A stretch of 64,000 nucleotides of DNA from Phanerodontia chrysosporium (taxonomy: Eukaryota > Basidiomycota > Agaricomycetes > Polyporales > Phanerochaetaceae). A model generated the notes under the pieces. The model saw only the letters and a program-made list of their open reading frames with translations, had not been told where the DNA came from and searched no databases. Made by a program: the position numbers and the translations under genes. Numbering within the stretch: position 1 is the first letter of the stretch; each line of letters starts with the position of its first letter. Location of the stretch: the NCBI GenBank assembly GCA_001910725.1, contig MJGA01000026.1:124001-188000 (forward strand). Direction: 5' to 3'. Below are positions 55,185 to 64,000 of the stretch, piece after piece.

Positions 55185-56231
55185 TCAGTAACAAGGCGCA
55201 TCTCTGAGGATCTCTACACATTCCACCAGCCGCCGCCGTGCCCACTCTATGTGCCGCGCCGTGTCAGGGTCGTCCGACTCGGAGGAAGGAGCTTCCCGAG
55301 CCGCGAGGAGGACGACGAGGGCGAGGAACACGTCGTACCACACCCGCTTCGTCCTCTGCCTCCTGAACACGACCGGGTCGCCGCCATAGCCCTCGAGGAG
55401 CGCCGCGCTCGGGGCGCCGTCGGGGCCGTGCGCGAGGAAGAACGCCTCGAGGAGCGGGTCGCCGTAGAGCGCGAACGCGGGCGGGAGGAGCGCCGTGATG
55501 CGCGGGGGCCCCGCAGCGGACGCGTCTACGAGCACGCTGCCCGTGTCGCCCGCGAAGCTGAGCAGGCTCGGCACCGCGCAGTCGTCGAACAGGAAGCTGC
55601 CGATCGCGCGCGCGAGCGCGTGCCGCAGCGCGCCGTACGCGACGCCCGGCGCGAGCGCGTGCGCCTCGGCCGCGTGCAGCAGCGCCTCGAGCAGCGCCGT
55701 CACGGTCTCCTGCCAGCTGTACGAGGGCGCGTCCGCGTCCGGCGCGAAGCTCAGGCCGACGAGCCCGGGGATGCTCGGGAGGGGCGCCACGGCGGGCGGC
55801 TGCGGCTGGCCGAACCAGTCGTTCTGCACCCGGTCGTGCATCTCGCGCAGCCAGCGGCCGATCTGGAGGTCGAGCAGGGCGTTGTCGCGTTCGGAAAGCG
55901 CGCCCTGGCGGCGCAGCTCGGAGAGGGGGGTGCCGCGTGGGCGCGAGAGGATGAGGTAGTGGTGGGGGATGATGTCGCGCGCCTCCGAGAGGTGCAGCGG
56001 CGTGGGCTGGGGAATGCTGGTGTTTTCCGAGACGAGCTTCAGGAGCGAGTGGTATGTCGCCAGAGGCGTATGCAAGGACGGAGGCTCCGGCGAGGCCGCC
56101 TGTGCTCTGGACGGAGATGCCGACACGAGGAGCAGGTACGATGTTCCGTCAGCAAGGTCCACAGCGTATGACCTGCTAGGAGCTAGGGAGCTTCCTTTGT
56201 ATGAGAGAGTGTAGAATGGGTTGTATGTCAT
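55185..56231 (-). CDS. Aminoglycoside-phosphotransferase-fold (APH) kinase-like protein
   Basis: From ATG 56231 the frame reads MTYNPFYTLSYKGSSLAPSR. The likely ATP-lobe includes RSYAVDLADGTSYLLLVSAS and HLSEARDIIPHHYLILSRP. Then GRWLREMHDRVQNDWFGQPQ is the helix typical of fungal APH-family proteins. The usual catalytic H-x-D is not clear; GDTGSVLVD occupies the region where H-G-D-x-x-x-x-N is expected, so activity is doubtful. The end has VWYDVFLALVVLLAA. An upstream 56399-56247 frame, starting MNPPESQNGVAGPTRITLEQ, looks coding and may be a first exon, but the junction does not close in frame. The substrate is unknown. Confidence 0.65.
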   Translation of the reverse strand: MTYNPFYTLSYKGSSLAPSRSYAVDLADGTSYLLLVSASPSRAQAASPEPPSLHTPLATYHSLLKLVSENTSIPQPTPLHLSEARDIIPHHYLILSRPRGTPLSELRRQGALSERDNALLDLQIGRWLREMHDRVQNDWFGQPQPPAVAPLPSIPGLVGLSFAPDADAPSYSWQETVTALLEALLHAAEAHALAPGVAYGALRHALARAIGSFLFDDCAVPSLLSFAGDTGSVLVDASAAGPPRITALLPPAFALYGDPLLEAFFLAHGPDGAPSAALLEGYGGDPVVFRRQRTKRVWYDVFLALVVLLAAREAPSSESDDPDTARHIEWARRRLVECVEILRDAPCY

Positions 56232-57186
56232 CACCGCTGCTCACCTAAAGCCCTTCCTCTCGTCGTCTGCCAGAGCAATCACTTCTACCGGGTCCTTGCT
56301 TGCACTTTTGTGATACGCGTCAAATATTGCCTGCACCTGTTCGAGGGTAATGCGAGTAGGTCCCGCAACACCATTTTGTGATTCAGGAGGGTTCATGTCT
56401 CCGCAGGTTGACAGATGCATCGGTGGAGGATGAAGGGCAAGTGAAGGTGAGGCTCGAGATCAGAGAGGCCTAGATGAAGACATGAGATTAGATAACACTG
56501 CAGGCGGGACGCCCGATGCCGCCTCGATATCTCCATGGGCGCCTTTCGACCCGCTCCGCTCTTCCTGTTCTCTCTTGTTCACCAGCGAATGGGTTGCCCT
56601 TGAGGCGCCGTTGAGCTTTCTATACTGCTTTCTGAATATTTGAGACCCTTCAGTAGGGACATTTCGCTTGGAATCTCCCAACTCTCGGCGCACCCATATT
56701 CCCACGCTTACAATCTCTGTTTATCTTGCTTTCAGGCAGCCCAATCTGGACTACGAGGAGCCCTCTGGTGTCAAAGACTCGTACACCGCCATAAAGACGC
56801 ACACTGAGCCAGACTTGAGGAGCACAGAGGCTCTGCACCATGGTCGCAGCTCTAACCGCCCAGGAGCCAAAGGTGCGCCCACAGAACCAAATGACCTTCC
56901 TTGTAAGGCATTTCCTGTTATGTCTTGCCTGCCGACGTGTGGCTCGAGTTGCCGTTCCTGGCCAGGTCGCATGGCGAAGACGCCAGACCGCCTCCTGCCA
57001 AATAAGGTAGTAAAGCAATCGACGTCGAGCAAAAGCACTCGGCGTTGGGTATATAGCCTGGCTCGCCTGCGGGCTGGGAGGGGCATCAGGCTTGTCTCCT
57101 GGACCCACTGTGCCCCTCCTGCCCCCTACGAACTCCCCTCGACCGTTCCCGCCCTCCCGCACCACTTCTGCTACCCGGCGCTAACG
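56232..57186. promoter_or_regulatory. Divergent intergenic region, APH-like and C2H2 genes
   Basis: About 0.95 kb. It includes a possible 5' exon of the APH-like gene (56247-56399), the short repeat at 56476-56500, and a TATATAG element at 57050-57056, about 134 bases upstream of the C2H2 start. A minus-strand 81-codon frame at 56460-56705 has no recognised motif. Confidence 0.4.
56476..56500. repeat. 25-bp direct repeat, copy 1
   Basis: Identical to 60218-60242 at 24 of 25 bases (A versus G at one position), in the same orientation 3.7 kb apart. Sequences on either side differ. The second copy marks the exact break of the ribose-5-phosphate isomerase gene. Confidence 0.7.
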
Positions 57187-58222
57187 ATGGTGTCCAGCAA
57201 GATTGTGCGTCCCAAGCTCCAGGTGAGCCGCCCAGGCGCTAGTGGCGGCTTTTGTTCTGGCCTGACAACACACGTCCAGACGGAATCCACGCCCGTCCGA
57301 TGCATGGTCAGGTCGTGCGACTGTGTTGCAGCCAACGGATACGCTCTCAAGGAGCACATCTCCCTCTGCCACAAGAGCCGCCTGAGGATCGACGGGTGCG
57401 TGGGCCAGCCGCCGCACGAGAGGCGCCCTCCGGCTGACACCTCCCCGCAGCACCTTCCACTGCCCGTTCCCCGCGTGCACGAGCGCGACGGAGCAGTACT
57501 CGAACCTCGAGACGCACCTCAACCGCCACCTCGGCGTCAGGCCGCACCGCTGCCCGCACACGCCCTGCGCGTTCCGCACGGCCGACCCCGCCGAGCTCAC
57601 CGAGCACCGCCGCACGCAGCACGCCTACGTTCCGCAGAAGCGCGGGCCCCGCCGTGGCACCCGCCGCGCTGCCGCCGCGCCGCGGTTCGTCTGCGCGCTC
57701 GACGGTGCGCCGATGCACGCGGTGCACACGCACAAGCGCAGGCGCGAGGACGAGGACGAGCGCGAGCGCGATGACGTGCGGCCGGTGAAGACGACGCGGT
57801 GCGCGCCCGAGGGCAGTCCAGACGCGCACGCAGCCCGCGCGGTGCTCCCGAGAGCAGTGCCCCAGCCATGCCCGCCCTCTGGCTCCTGGTCGTCGACGAC
57901 ACCACGTTTCGACGCGCAAGAAGAACAAGAAGACGCTGAATTCGCTCATGACCATGCCTATCGGGGATATTCTTCTTCTCCATCGTCCTCGTCCTCGTCA
58001 TCATCATCGCGCGGCTCTTCCCCAGGGACTCTGGCGACACCGCCAGCCTCTTGCCCTCCGGCCGACGCCGACGCATTGCTGTGGCCCTTTTCAGTGTCTA
58101 CGCTAGATTCGTCCGAATCCTTGACTCCGTACGAGCAGCAGTGTGTCGAGGAGTATGCTACGCTGATGGCGAAGGTGTTCGAGGTCCACAACCGCGATGA
58201 GTGCTGGTGTCACCATCTCTGA
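57187..58222 (+). CDS. Protein with three C2H2 zinc fingers, putative regulator
   Basis: Three exons. ATG at 57187 gives MVSSKIVRPKLQ. A 57-nt intron leads to VRCMVRSCDCVAANGYALKE with HISLCH (finger 1). A second intron joins RIDG to TFHCPFPACTSATEQYSNLE and THLNRH (finger 2), then HRCPHTPCAFRTADPAELTE and HRRTQH (finger 3). After the fingers come basic patches (QKRGPRRGTRR, HKRRRE) and a Ser-rich stretch (SSPSSSSSSSSSRGSS), ending DECWCHHL at 58222. The frame is continuous after the second intron. It is likely a DNA-binding factor; targets are unknown. No paralogy with the 47988 gene is evident beyond the C2H2 fold. Confidence 0.8.
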
Positions 58223-58564
58223 CATCCTGCTGTTCCATGTACGTTTTGCTTATTTATGTTGTAGCCCTGGATGTATCGTTTGCATTTTGTTTGTGTTTCC
58301 ATCTGTACCACCACACATAGACTGTTCATTTCACGCACAACCTAGCTCTGGACACTATATAATATATTGTCTCATTAGGAATTTCTTCCACCAGCTACAG
58401 CGGTCTCGGGCGGTTGGGGATGACATCATAGATGCGGTGGCGCACTTCTCGAGGCGTCATGGAGTCGACGCCTGTGTCATATATAATGTCCATCCTAGAG
58501 CTGGTATAGTCAACAAAGACCCCTATCATCCCTCACCAGTCCTCTCACGCCTTACACCAACACC
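58223..58564 (+). promoter_or_regulatory. Promoter of the small Gly/Thr-rich gene with TATA box
   Basis: TATATAA lies at 58480-58486, about 80 bases upstream of the ATG at 58565. A CCCCT word, the core of fungal stress-response elements, occurs near 58517. The upstream part is probably the 3' untranslated region of the C2H2 gene. Confidence 0.5.
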
Positions 58565-59062
58565 ATGTCCACAGGAAACAGCGGCACGACTGGCGGCGCA
58601 ACCGTCGGCCAGAAAGTCAAGTAAGCACCCGCCAGGCGTACACACCACCTCCCTCACCCACCCACCACACCGCAGGGGCGCATTCCAGACCGTACACGGT
58701 ACGCCCGCCCCTTCGCGCCCGCAGGCACAGCGCTGAGACGCGCACGCACCGCGCACAGGCCTCGGCGAGAGCATCCGCGGGAACGCGATGGACTTTGTCG
58801 ACGAGGCGACGGGCACCGCGAAGCGCGGGCACGGCGCGACGGCGCGCGGCGAGGCCGAGGCGCAGCAGGGCATCGCGAACATGGAGGGCCGCGCCCCGCC
58901 GTCGGCACCGCGCCCGCTGCGGGCGCGACGATGACCACGAGCGCGAGCACGGCCGCGCCCACGGGTGCGGCCATGGGCAGCGGCACGACGGGCGGCGCCG
59001 CCCCCGGACAGGCGTTTGGGACGAAGGGGAGCCTCCCGCCGGGCTCGAGCACGGGGTACTAG
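58565..59062 (+). CDS. Small basidiomycete protein, Gly/Ala/Thr-rich, unknown function
   Basis: Three exons. ATG at 58565 gives MSTGNSGTTGGATVGQKVKG, then AFQTVHG spliced to LGESIRGNAMDFVDEATGTA, and ARGEAEAQQGIANMEGRA. This amphipathic, Gly-rich pattern is of a kind seen in small stress-linked fungal proteins, but I assign no function. Near 58893-58906 (CCCCGCCGTCGGC) the frame breaks; one added G would continue it into VGTAPAAGATMTTSAST and SGTTGGAAPGQAFGTKG, stopping at 59060-59062. Without it the protein stops shortly after 58930. The strong TATA box suggests a well-expressed gene. Confidence 0.7.
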
Positions 59063-59707
59063 GTGCGTGTGGCGTGTGCCTGCACTGGTGTCGTCCTCTG
59101 AACGATGCCACAGGTCCCAAACAGTATAATGAGGATGTGTATCATTAGTGTTGTGATTGACTTTTGGTGATGTGACTTGGTTCCATACCTCTGAATGTAG
59201 CTTACTATCGAGTATGATGGCCTGCCAAAGCTCATGTGAGATGTGTCTCCGCACGGAGTCTCACGCATGATGGGATATGAACACTTGGCTTAATCGTCGC
59301 CTCTACTACCGGAACTAAGCGGGTAAAACGAAGAATACAAGGTATTGGGTGCATCTACGGATCCAAGCAAACACAGGCTACAACTCGACGTCTTGGATAT
59401 ACATTCGTTCTTGCATTCTGCTCTTGGGGGCAAGCCTGTTACCGTCCCAGAGTCGTCTCGCACGCACGGGAAATGCTCATTGCTGCACGCCGAGCGCAGG
59501 CGCAGGTGGCGGCTGGACACCCGTGTCGGCCTCCTTCGTCGACTGCGGCAGCTGCGCCGTGCCCTCCGCGCCGAGCGCGCTCATCGCGCCTGTGCCCACG
59601 CCACCTGTCGCGCCCGTCCCCGCGCGCGCAGCCTCTGCTGCCGGTCGCGCGCCGCCCGTCCGCCGCACACGGCCAGAGGTGTATCAGTTGTCGGTGGGGA
59701 GCGGATT
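59063..59707. other. Intergenic, nothing recognised
   Basis: About 0.65 kb; the right part is GC-rich with open frames on both strands. It may hold the 3' untranslated region of the isomerase remnant. Confidence 0.4.
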
Positions 59708-60217
59708 TCAGTGGAGGCCGGTCGCGGGCGGGCGGTCAGCATGGTGTGTGTCGTGCGGAGGGTCGTCGCGGGCGGCGTCGGGGGAGCGCGCAGAGTCGTG
59801 GGTGGAGACGAGGGCCGTCAGCAGCTGATGGAGGAGAGCGGGATGAGGCGGTTCTCTACCTGCGGGAGGCGGAGGCACCTCGGACGTCGGCGACGCGGGC
59901 TTGTCGTAGTGCTCGACGTGGCCGTCGTAGAACTTGGCCGTGACAGAGCCGTCCTGGCAGCGCGGGGCAGGTCAGCGTGGGGCCCCCCACTGGACGCTGT
60001 CGCACGCACCTGGTTGCCAAAGTAGACGGCCTTGGCCATGTGGCAGAAGAGCCCGACCTCGACGACGCCGGTCAGCATCTTGATCCTGGTGAGCAGCTGT
60101 CGATGATGTCATCGTTTACACTCTCTGTGCCCATAGACCGGGAGGCGGGCTTACGGTCAACGGGTCGCTCATCTCAGTCTCGTTGAACGGGGCGTCGATC
60201 ACGAAGTTGCCATCGTC
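59708..60217 (-). pseudogene. Ribose-5-phosphate isomerase A, 3' fragment only
   Basis: Three minus-strand exons read DDGNFVIDAPFNETEMSDPL, then LLTRIKMLTGVVEVGLFCHM with AKAVYFGNQ, then DGSVTAKFYDGHVEHYDKP. The I-K-M-L-T-G-V-V-E-V-G-L-F block and the FGN-DGSV ending identify RpiA. Both introns close in frame. The sequence stops being RpiA-like exactly at 60217, where the 25-bp repeat begins and an in-frame stop follows. The 5' two thirds of the gene, with the substrate-binding and catalytic residues, is not found up to 64000. This enzyme of the pentose phosphate pathway is essential in most fungi, so another intact copy or an assembly join is expected. Confidence 0.8.
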
Positions 60218-60242
60218 GAAGACATGAGATTAGATAACGCTG
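60218..60242. repeat. 25-bp direct repeat, copy 2, at the isomerase break
   Basis: Matches 56476-56500 at 24 of 25 bases. It starts on the base after RpiA similarity ends. It could be a transposon end, a recombination junction or an assembly artefact. Confidence 0.7.
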
Positions 60243-60439
60243 GGGGCGCCAAACGAGCGCGCGCCGTGACGTGGTTCGCCGGTGGTGCGTGGATCGTTGC
60301 GAGCTACAAACGAACCTCTGCGACCACGATTTTGAAAACGTCGCAACAGGGCGACCACGGATTGAAAAACGTCGCACCGGCTACAGCACTCGGCTGCGTC
60401 ATCTACGCCCAGGCCGTTCACGCCCCTCGCTGCCGCCAC
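60243..60439. other. Junction sequence, nothing recognised
   Basis: GC-rich, between the break point and the degenerate repeat block. An ACGTCGCA...GAAAACGTCGCA pair occurs near 60335-60385. Confidence 0.4.
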
Positions 60440-61420
60440 CTTGCGCACGCGGTCTCACGCCTGGCTCGGTTGGCAAAGTGTTCTACTGCTTACATGCACC
60501 TCTGCTGACGCCGCCTTCGCACGCAGAGTCTGTCGGCCGACGACGAACACGACGATTGCGCCGCGCCGCGACAACGCTGATGCCCCGAGAGCTGCGCGAT
60601 CGCGCCCGACACGACGCTCCGCGGCTGGTGCCCCTCGAGAGGCCCGTGGCAAGTCCAGCCGGTGCGCTTGCGCTCGCCGCTTACTCCGTCCGTGCGTTCT
60701 CGTCTTCCTTCCGTGTCCGCCTTTGACGATGCCCCAGGTGCCGTGCTCGTCAACAAAGTTGCTGCCGGGCTCGCCGCAAGTGCCGCCCGCGCGCAGAGTC
60801 TGCCGACCGGCGACGACAACCCTCACAGCTGTCCGGTCACGCGCTGCACAGTGGTATGCCCCGCCGCACGACGCTCCCCGTCTCCTAGCCGGTGCTCTCG
60901 CTCTCGCTGTTTGCCCGGTCCGTGCGTTCTCGTTCGCCTTTCATGTACGCGCCTCTGCTGACACTTGCAAAGCCATCCGTGCCCATCTTCCCCTCGTCGT
61001 CTGCGAGCTTGATGCAGATCGCCCCAAGACAACCGGTGCCCGCCGACGACCTCAGCCGGAGCTCAACGTCCCCGACCCCGACCCCGACCCCGAGAGCATC
61101 GCCGTCGCCGTCTCCGTCGTCGTTCCGCCCGCCCAAGCCCCCTGCCCGGTCACGTACTGCACAGAGACATGCGGCCGCCCGGGCACCGAGAGCCCCGTGT
61201 CGAGGCCAGCCGGTGCGCTTGGTCTCGCAGCTCGCTCGGTGCGTGCATTCTCGTTTGCCTTTCACGTACGCCTCTCGTGACGCTTGCAAAGCCCTAGGTG
61301 CCGGACTCGCCGCAATCGCCCTCGAATGCTCGACCTGGACCCGTCCCGTCTTGCCGACGAAGCCGAGCATCGGTCGGTGACGCCGACAAAGTTGCTGACC
61401 CCGAGAGCGTCACCGTCGCA
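60440..61420. repeat. Degenerate tandem repeat block, units about 250-330 bp
   Basis: A recurring order of words appears near 60500-60730, 60760-60960, 60960-61260 and 61200-61300: CCAGCCGGTGCGCTTG, then CCGTGCGTTCTCGT and CGCCTTTCA-GTACG, then CCTCTGCTGAC and CTTGCAAAGCC, with GCAGAGTCTG-CGACCGGCGACGAC in the older units. Units differ by substitutions and gaps. No intact coding frame explains the pattern. Confidence 0.6.
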
Positions 61421-64000
61421 GTCACGCCGCCACGCTCGCCTGAGCTGGCTGCAATGCGAACGATGGCCGCGGCGACGACTCGGAGGGGTGCACCATGGCT
61501 CGTCGGGAGGTGCGCGCGATGCGACGCGGCGACGGCGCGCGCGTGCAGAGCCTTGTTGGCCGTGGAACGATGCGACGGTGCTCGACGGGAGGTGCCGCGC
61601 GCCCGGGCCCGGACACTCGCCGCGCAAGAGAAGGTCCGCTCCGCTGCCCGCGAGGGCACGATGTGCACCCTGGCCGCGCTCAGAAACGACGCGCACCGGT
61701 GCGGCGTCGCTCGACGAGCCGTGGCCGCTCCGAGACGGTCCCAGGGCGTTGGCGTTCGCGGGAGCGACTGCCCGCTTGAGCGAGCCGCGCAGGCATCCGG
61801 GCGACGTCCTGCCTTCTACGCCTTCCGCTCCCGGTTGTCGTCAAGCGCCAGCCTTCGATTGGCCCCGTGCATGCCCGTCCACCCTGCCCAACGCGGTCAG
61901 CATCGCCGCACAGCCCATGCAAAGCGTCGCCGCACGCACCTCCTGGTCTGCTCGCCGACCTCGTCCCGCCATTAGCCAGTGCCCGCAAACGCCGTCTTCG
62001 CCACCCCAAGGGCTCCGTCGTCGCCAGGCATCGATGTCCGAGCGCGCCATCGCAGCAGCTCACTCGCGCTCCCAGGCTTCGCCGTACGCCGCCCTTGAGA
62101 TCCCGACGCCGGCAGTGGTCCGTCTCGCAAGTGCTGACCTGCCAGGCACGTTGTTGCCGCCGTCGCCTTGCGCGTTCAAGTTCTTGGCATCCACGACACG
62201 CCTAGCTCGCCGGACGTCGAAATCTGCGGCCGAATTTGCCGCCGCTTCCGCCGCCGCCGCCGCCGCCGCCGCTCTGGCCTTGCCCGTGTACGCTCATCTC
62301 CCGTCGCGGTGAGTGCCGGCCAAGCAGCCCGAGAACGTCTATTGGTGGTTCTGCGTTGCGGTGTGCTCTCCCGTCGCTTGTGTGGCCTGGTCGGCGCTGC
62401 GGCGGTCTTGTCATTTTCTGACCGCTTCACATTGTGCGATGTCGACTGGCTGGCGGTGTGTGGGCATTCCGGGGTCCAGAGGTATATTCGTGCGGTTGTG
62501 TGTCGTCAAGGCTGGATGTGTGCACAAGTGGGTCAGCAGCATGGCATGGACACCAAAGTGCTGTGTCACGCACCTCAATTTTCAAGTCTGTAGGTGTCTC
62601 TTCTGTGTTGTGTGAATGCCAGCGTGTCCATCTACAGTGAGCAGTGGGTTGTGGAATGAGTTGGGAAATTGAGACACAGCCAGAGTGGTGGACGTGTTTG
62701 CCAAGCTGCGGACGCACTCAGATGTCCTTGGCCAAAGGATGCCTGGGCCCGTCCGCAGTCTGGTGATCATGCGCTGGCATGCCCGGTCAGTCGCCGTGTT
62801 TGATCGGACCCTGCAGGGGCTCCCGCACAGACCCGGGCTCGCGTAGCCCAGATCGGCTTGGCGCAACAGCACCACAGAGTGTCTCAAAGCTCGCCGAGCA
62901 GCATTCTCCCGCACGAGCAATATACTCTCAATTTTGGTGTGCTCACGGGCCCTGCCCAACCTTGTTCACTCAGAGGCCTGCAGTGGCAGCAGTGGCAGTG
63001 CCGCCTCTGCAGGCCAAAGAACACTATCTTTTGTTTTATTACTGACAAGTGCACCCACGGCAATCTCTGCGACCCCAGACATGACCGCTCCGTGGCCGAC
63101 ACGACGGCCGTGTGAGACCCTGGAGCCCGCTGCGATAAGCGGCTCGAGAGCGCCAAATCGGAGTCTGCGCCACGAAGCCCGCGCCAGTGCGGCCACGCGG
63201 GCGCCGCCGCCGCCGCTGCGCCTGCAGATGGTTCGGTTTCGACCGCCGCCCTCGTTCACGCCTGCAAGCCTCCCCGCCGGCCCTGCGTCGCTTTTCAGAC
63301 GCGATCTGGACGGCATGCATGAGCAATCGCCGTCGTAGGTCTCTGGAATCGGCCAAGAGCTCGATGTCTAGCGTCGCGACGAACCGGACGGCCTGCAGTG
63401 CACAGAAAGCCCGCGCAGGGCTCCAGGCCCGGACACACATCCGCGGGCGGCTGCAAGACGGGGGCAATGCCATCGACCAAGCGGCGGGTACGCGCAGGAG
63501 AAACGGAGACACCGGAAACGCGCCGCTCGCTGCCAAGCAGACGCAGGCGTGGTGACGGGCTAGACGGCAGATGGTCGTCCAGGGTGCAGAGGTGTTGGGG
63601 TGCCTGACGCTGGCTGTCTCGGTGCGTGACTGCGTTGCCCCATCCTCGCTCGCTGCTGACGTCCTCGCCCTGCACGCGCAGACAGCGGCAGAACGGCGCA
63701 CGGCGCGTCCAGGAGACCCCCTCCTCGACCCTCGCTTCACCTCCGGAGACACCCCAACGCAGAGTCTCTCGGCTAGCTGCCCCAGCGCGCGCCACCATCA
63801 CGGTCCAGCCTCATCCGCCGCGCGTACGGCATCCGGCCTGCGCTGCTTTCGTGCCAGGGGTGCGTGCAGCCGACGGGTGAGACGGGCAGGACGGGCAGGG
63901 ACGCGGGCGTGGCATGGCGTGGCGTGGGTGCGAGGAGGCCCGTGCGCAGGTCCTCGGATGCAGATAAAAGGGTGCGTCGCTCGGCCTGTCGTCTCCAGCA
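61421..64000. other. GC-rich sequence without supported genes
   Basis: Long frames occur on both strands but lack motifs or splice logic. A GCC-rich run lies at 62230-62275, and short direct repeats (GACGGGCAG, GGCATGGCGT) lie at 63885-63930. The segment may continue the degenerate repeat domain or be subtelomere-like; no telomere repeats are seen. Confidence 0.45.

Noticed and set aside
61284..62312. 342-codon plus-strand open frame
   Set aside because: Composition is low-complexity Arg/Ala/Pro/Ser, it lies in degenerate repeat sequence, and several other frames are also open.

Overview
The window looks like a gene-dense piece of a basidiomycete (Agaricomycetes) chromosome. The evidence is many spliced genes with introns of about 45-65 nt and GT-AG borders, plus gene families typical of mushroom-forming fungi: a DUF6534 membrane protein, F-box proteins, a NACHT-type NLR, a GMC oxidoreductase, an ANK-MYND protein and a Helitron. 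The genus cannot be named from sequence alone. Most of the window is GC-rich; the block 5.6-18.7 kb is visibly more AT-rich.

Layout. 1-3.8 kb: GC-rich sequence with no supported gene, then a DUF6534 gene cut into very small exons. 4.5-20.9 kb: a transposon domain. Its core is an intact, intronless 2,408-codon Helitron Rep-helicase with a cysteine-peptidase-like C-terminus. Around it sit three spliced companion genes: an AT-hook protein on the minus strand upstream, a probable OB-fold protein on the minus strand downstream, and a second small protein on the plus strand. An F-box gene follows. The block is bracketed by near-identical 78-bp inverted repeats, each starting with a perfect hairpin. 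20.9-26.3 kb (minus strand): an NLR with an unusual Val/Gly heptad linker, then a GMC oxidoreductase without a signal peptide. 27-36.3 kb: housekeeping-type genes (JMJD4-like hydroxylase, HotDog thioesterase, Prx5-type peroxiredoxin, mitochondrial ribosomal protein mL41) and two unrecognised proteins. 36.6-40.6 kb: a local family of ANK/SEC-C-like/MYND genes, one intact between two decayed copies. 40.7-47.1 kb: F-box protein, PEX19, an E2 ubiquitin-conjugating enzyme with SUMO-interaction-like motifs, and a protein carrying only the N-terminal domain of GTPBP1/2. 48-59 kb: two C2H2 proteins, a lysine-methyltransferase-like enzyme, a ferric reductase, an APH-fold kinase-like protein and a small Gly/Thr-rich protein. 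59.7-64 kb: the 3' part of ribose-5-phosphate isomerase, broken at a junction, then 3.8 kb of GC-rich degenerate repeats.

Working together: the Helitron block is the one clear multi-gene unit. RepHel would nick and unwind DNA, and the companion genes could supply DNA-binding functions; this is inference. The remaining genes look like independent single-copy loci. In four genes the reading frame breaks at one G-rich position with no splice signal, each repaired by adding a single G, which points to base-level assembly error rather than gene death. Exon borders were worked out by hand from GT-AG signals and frame continuity.
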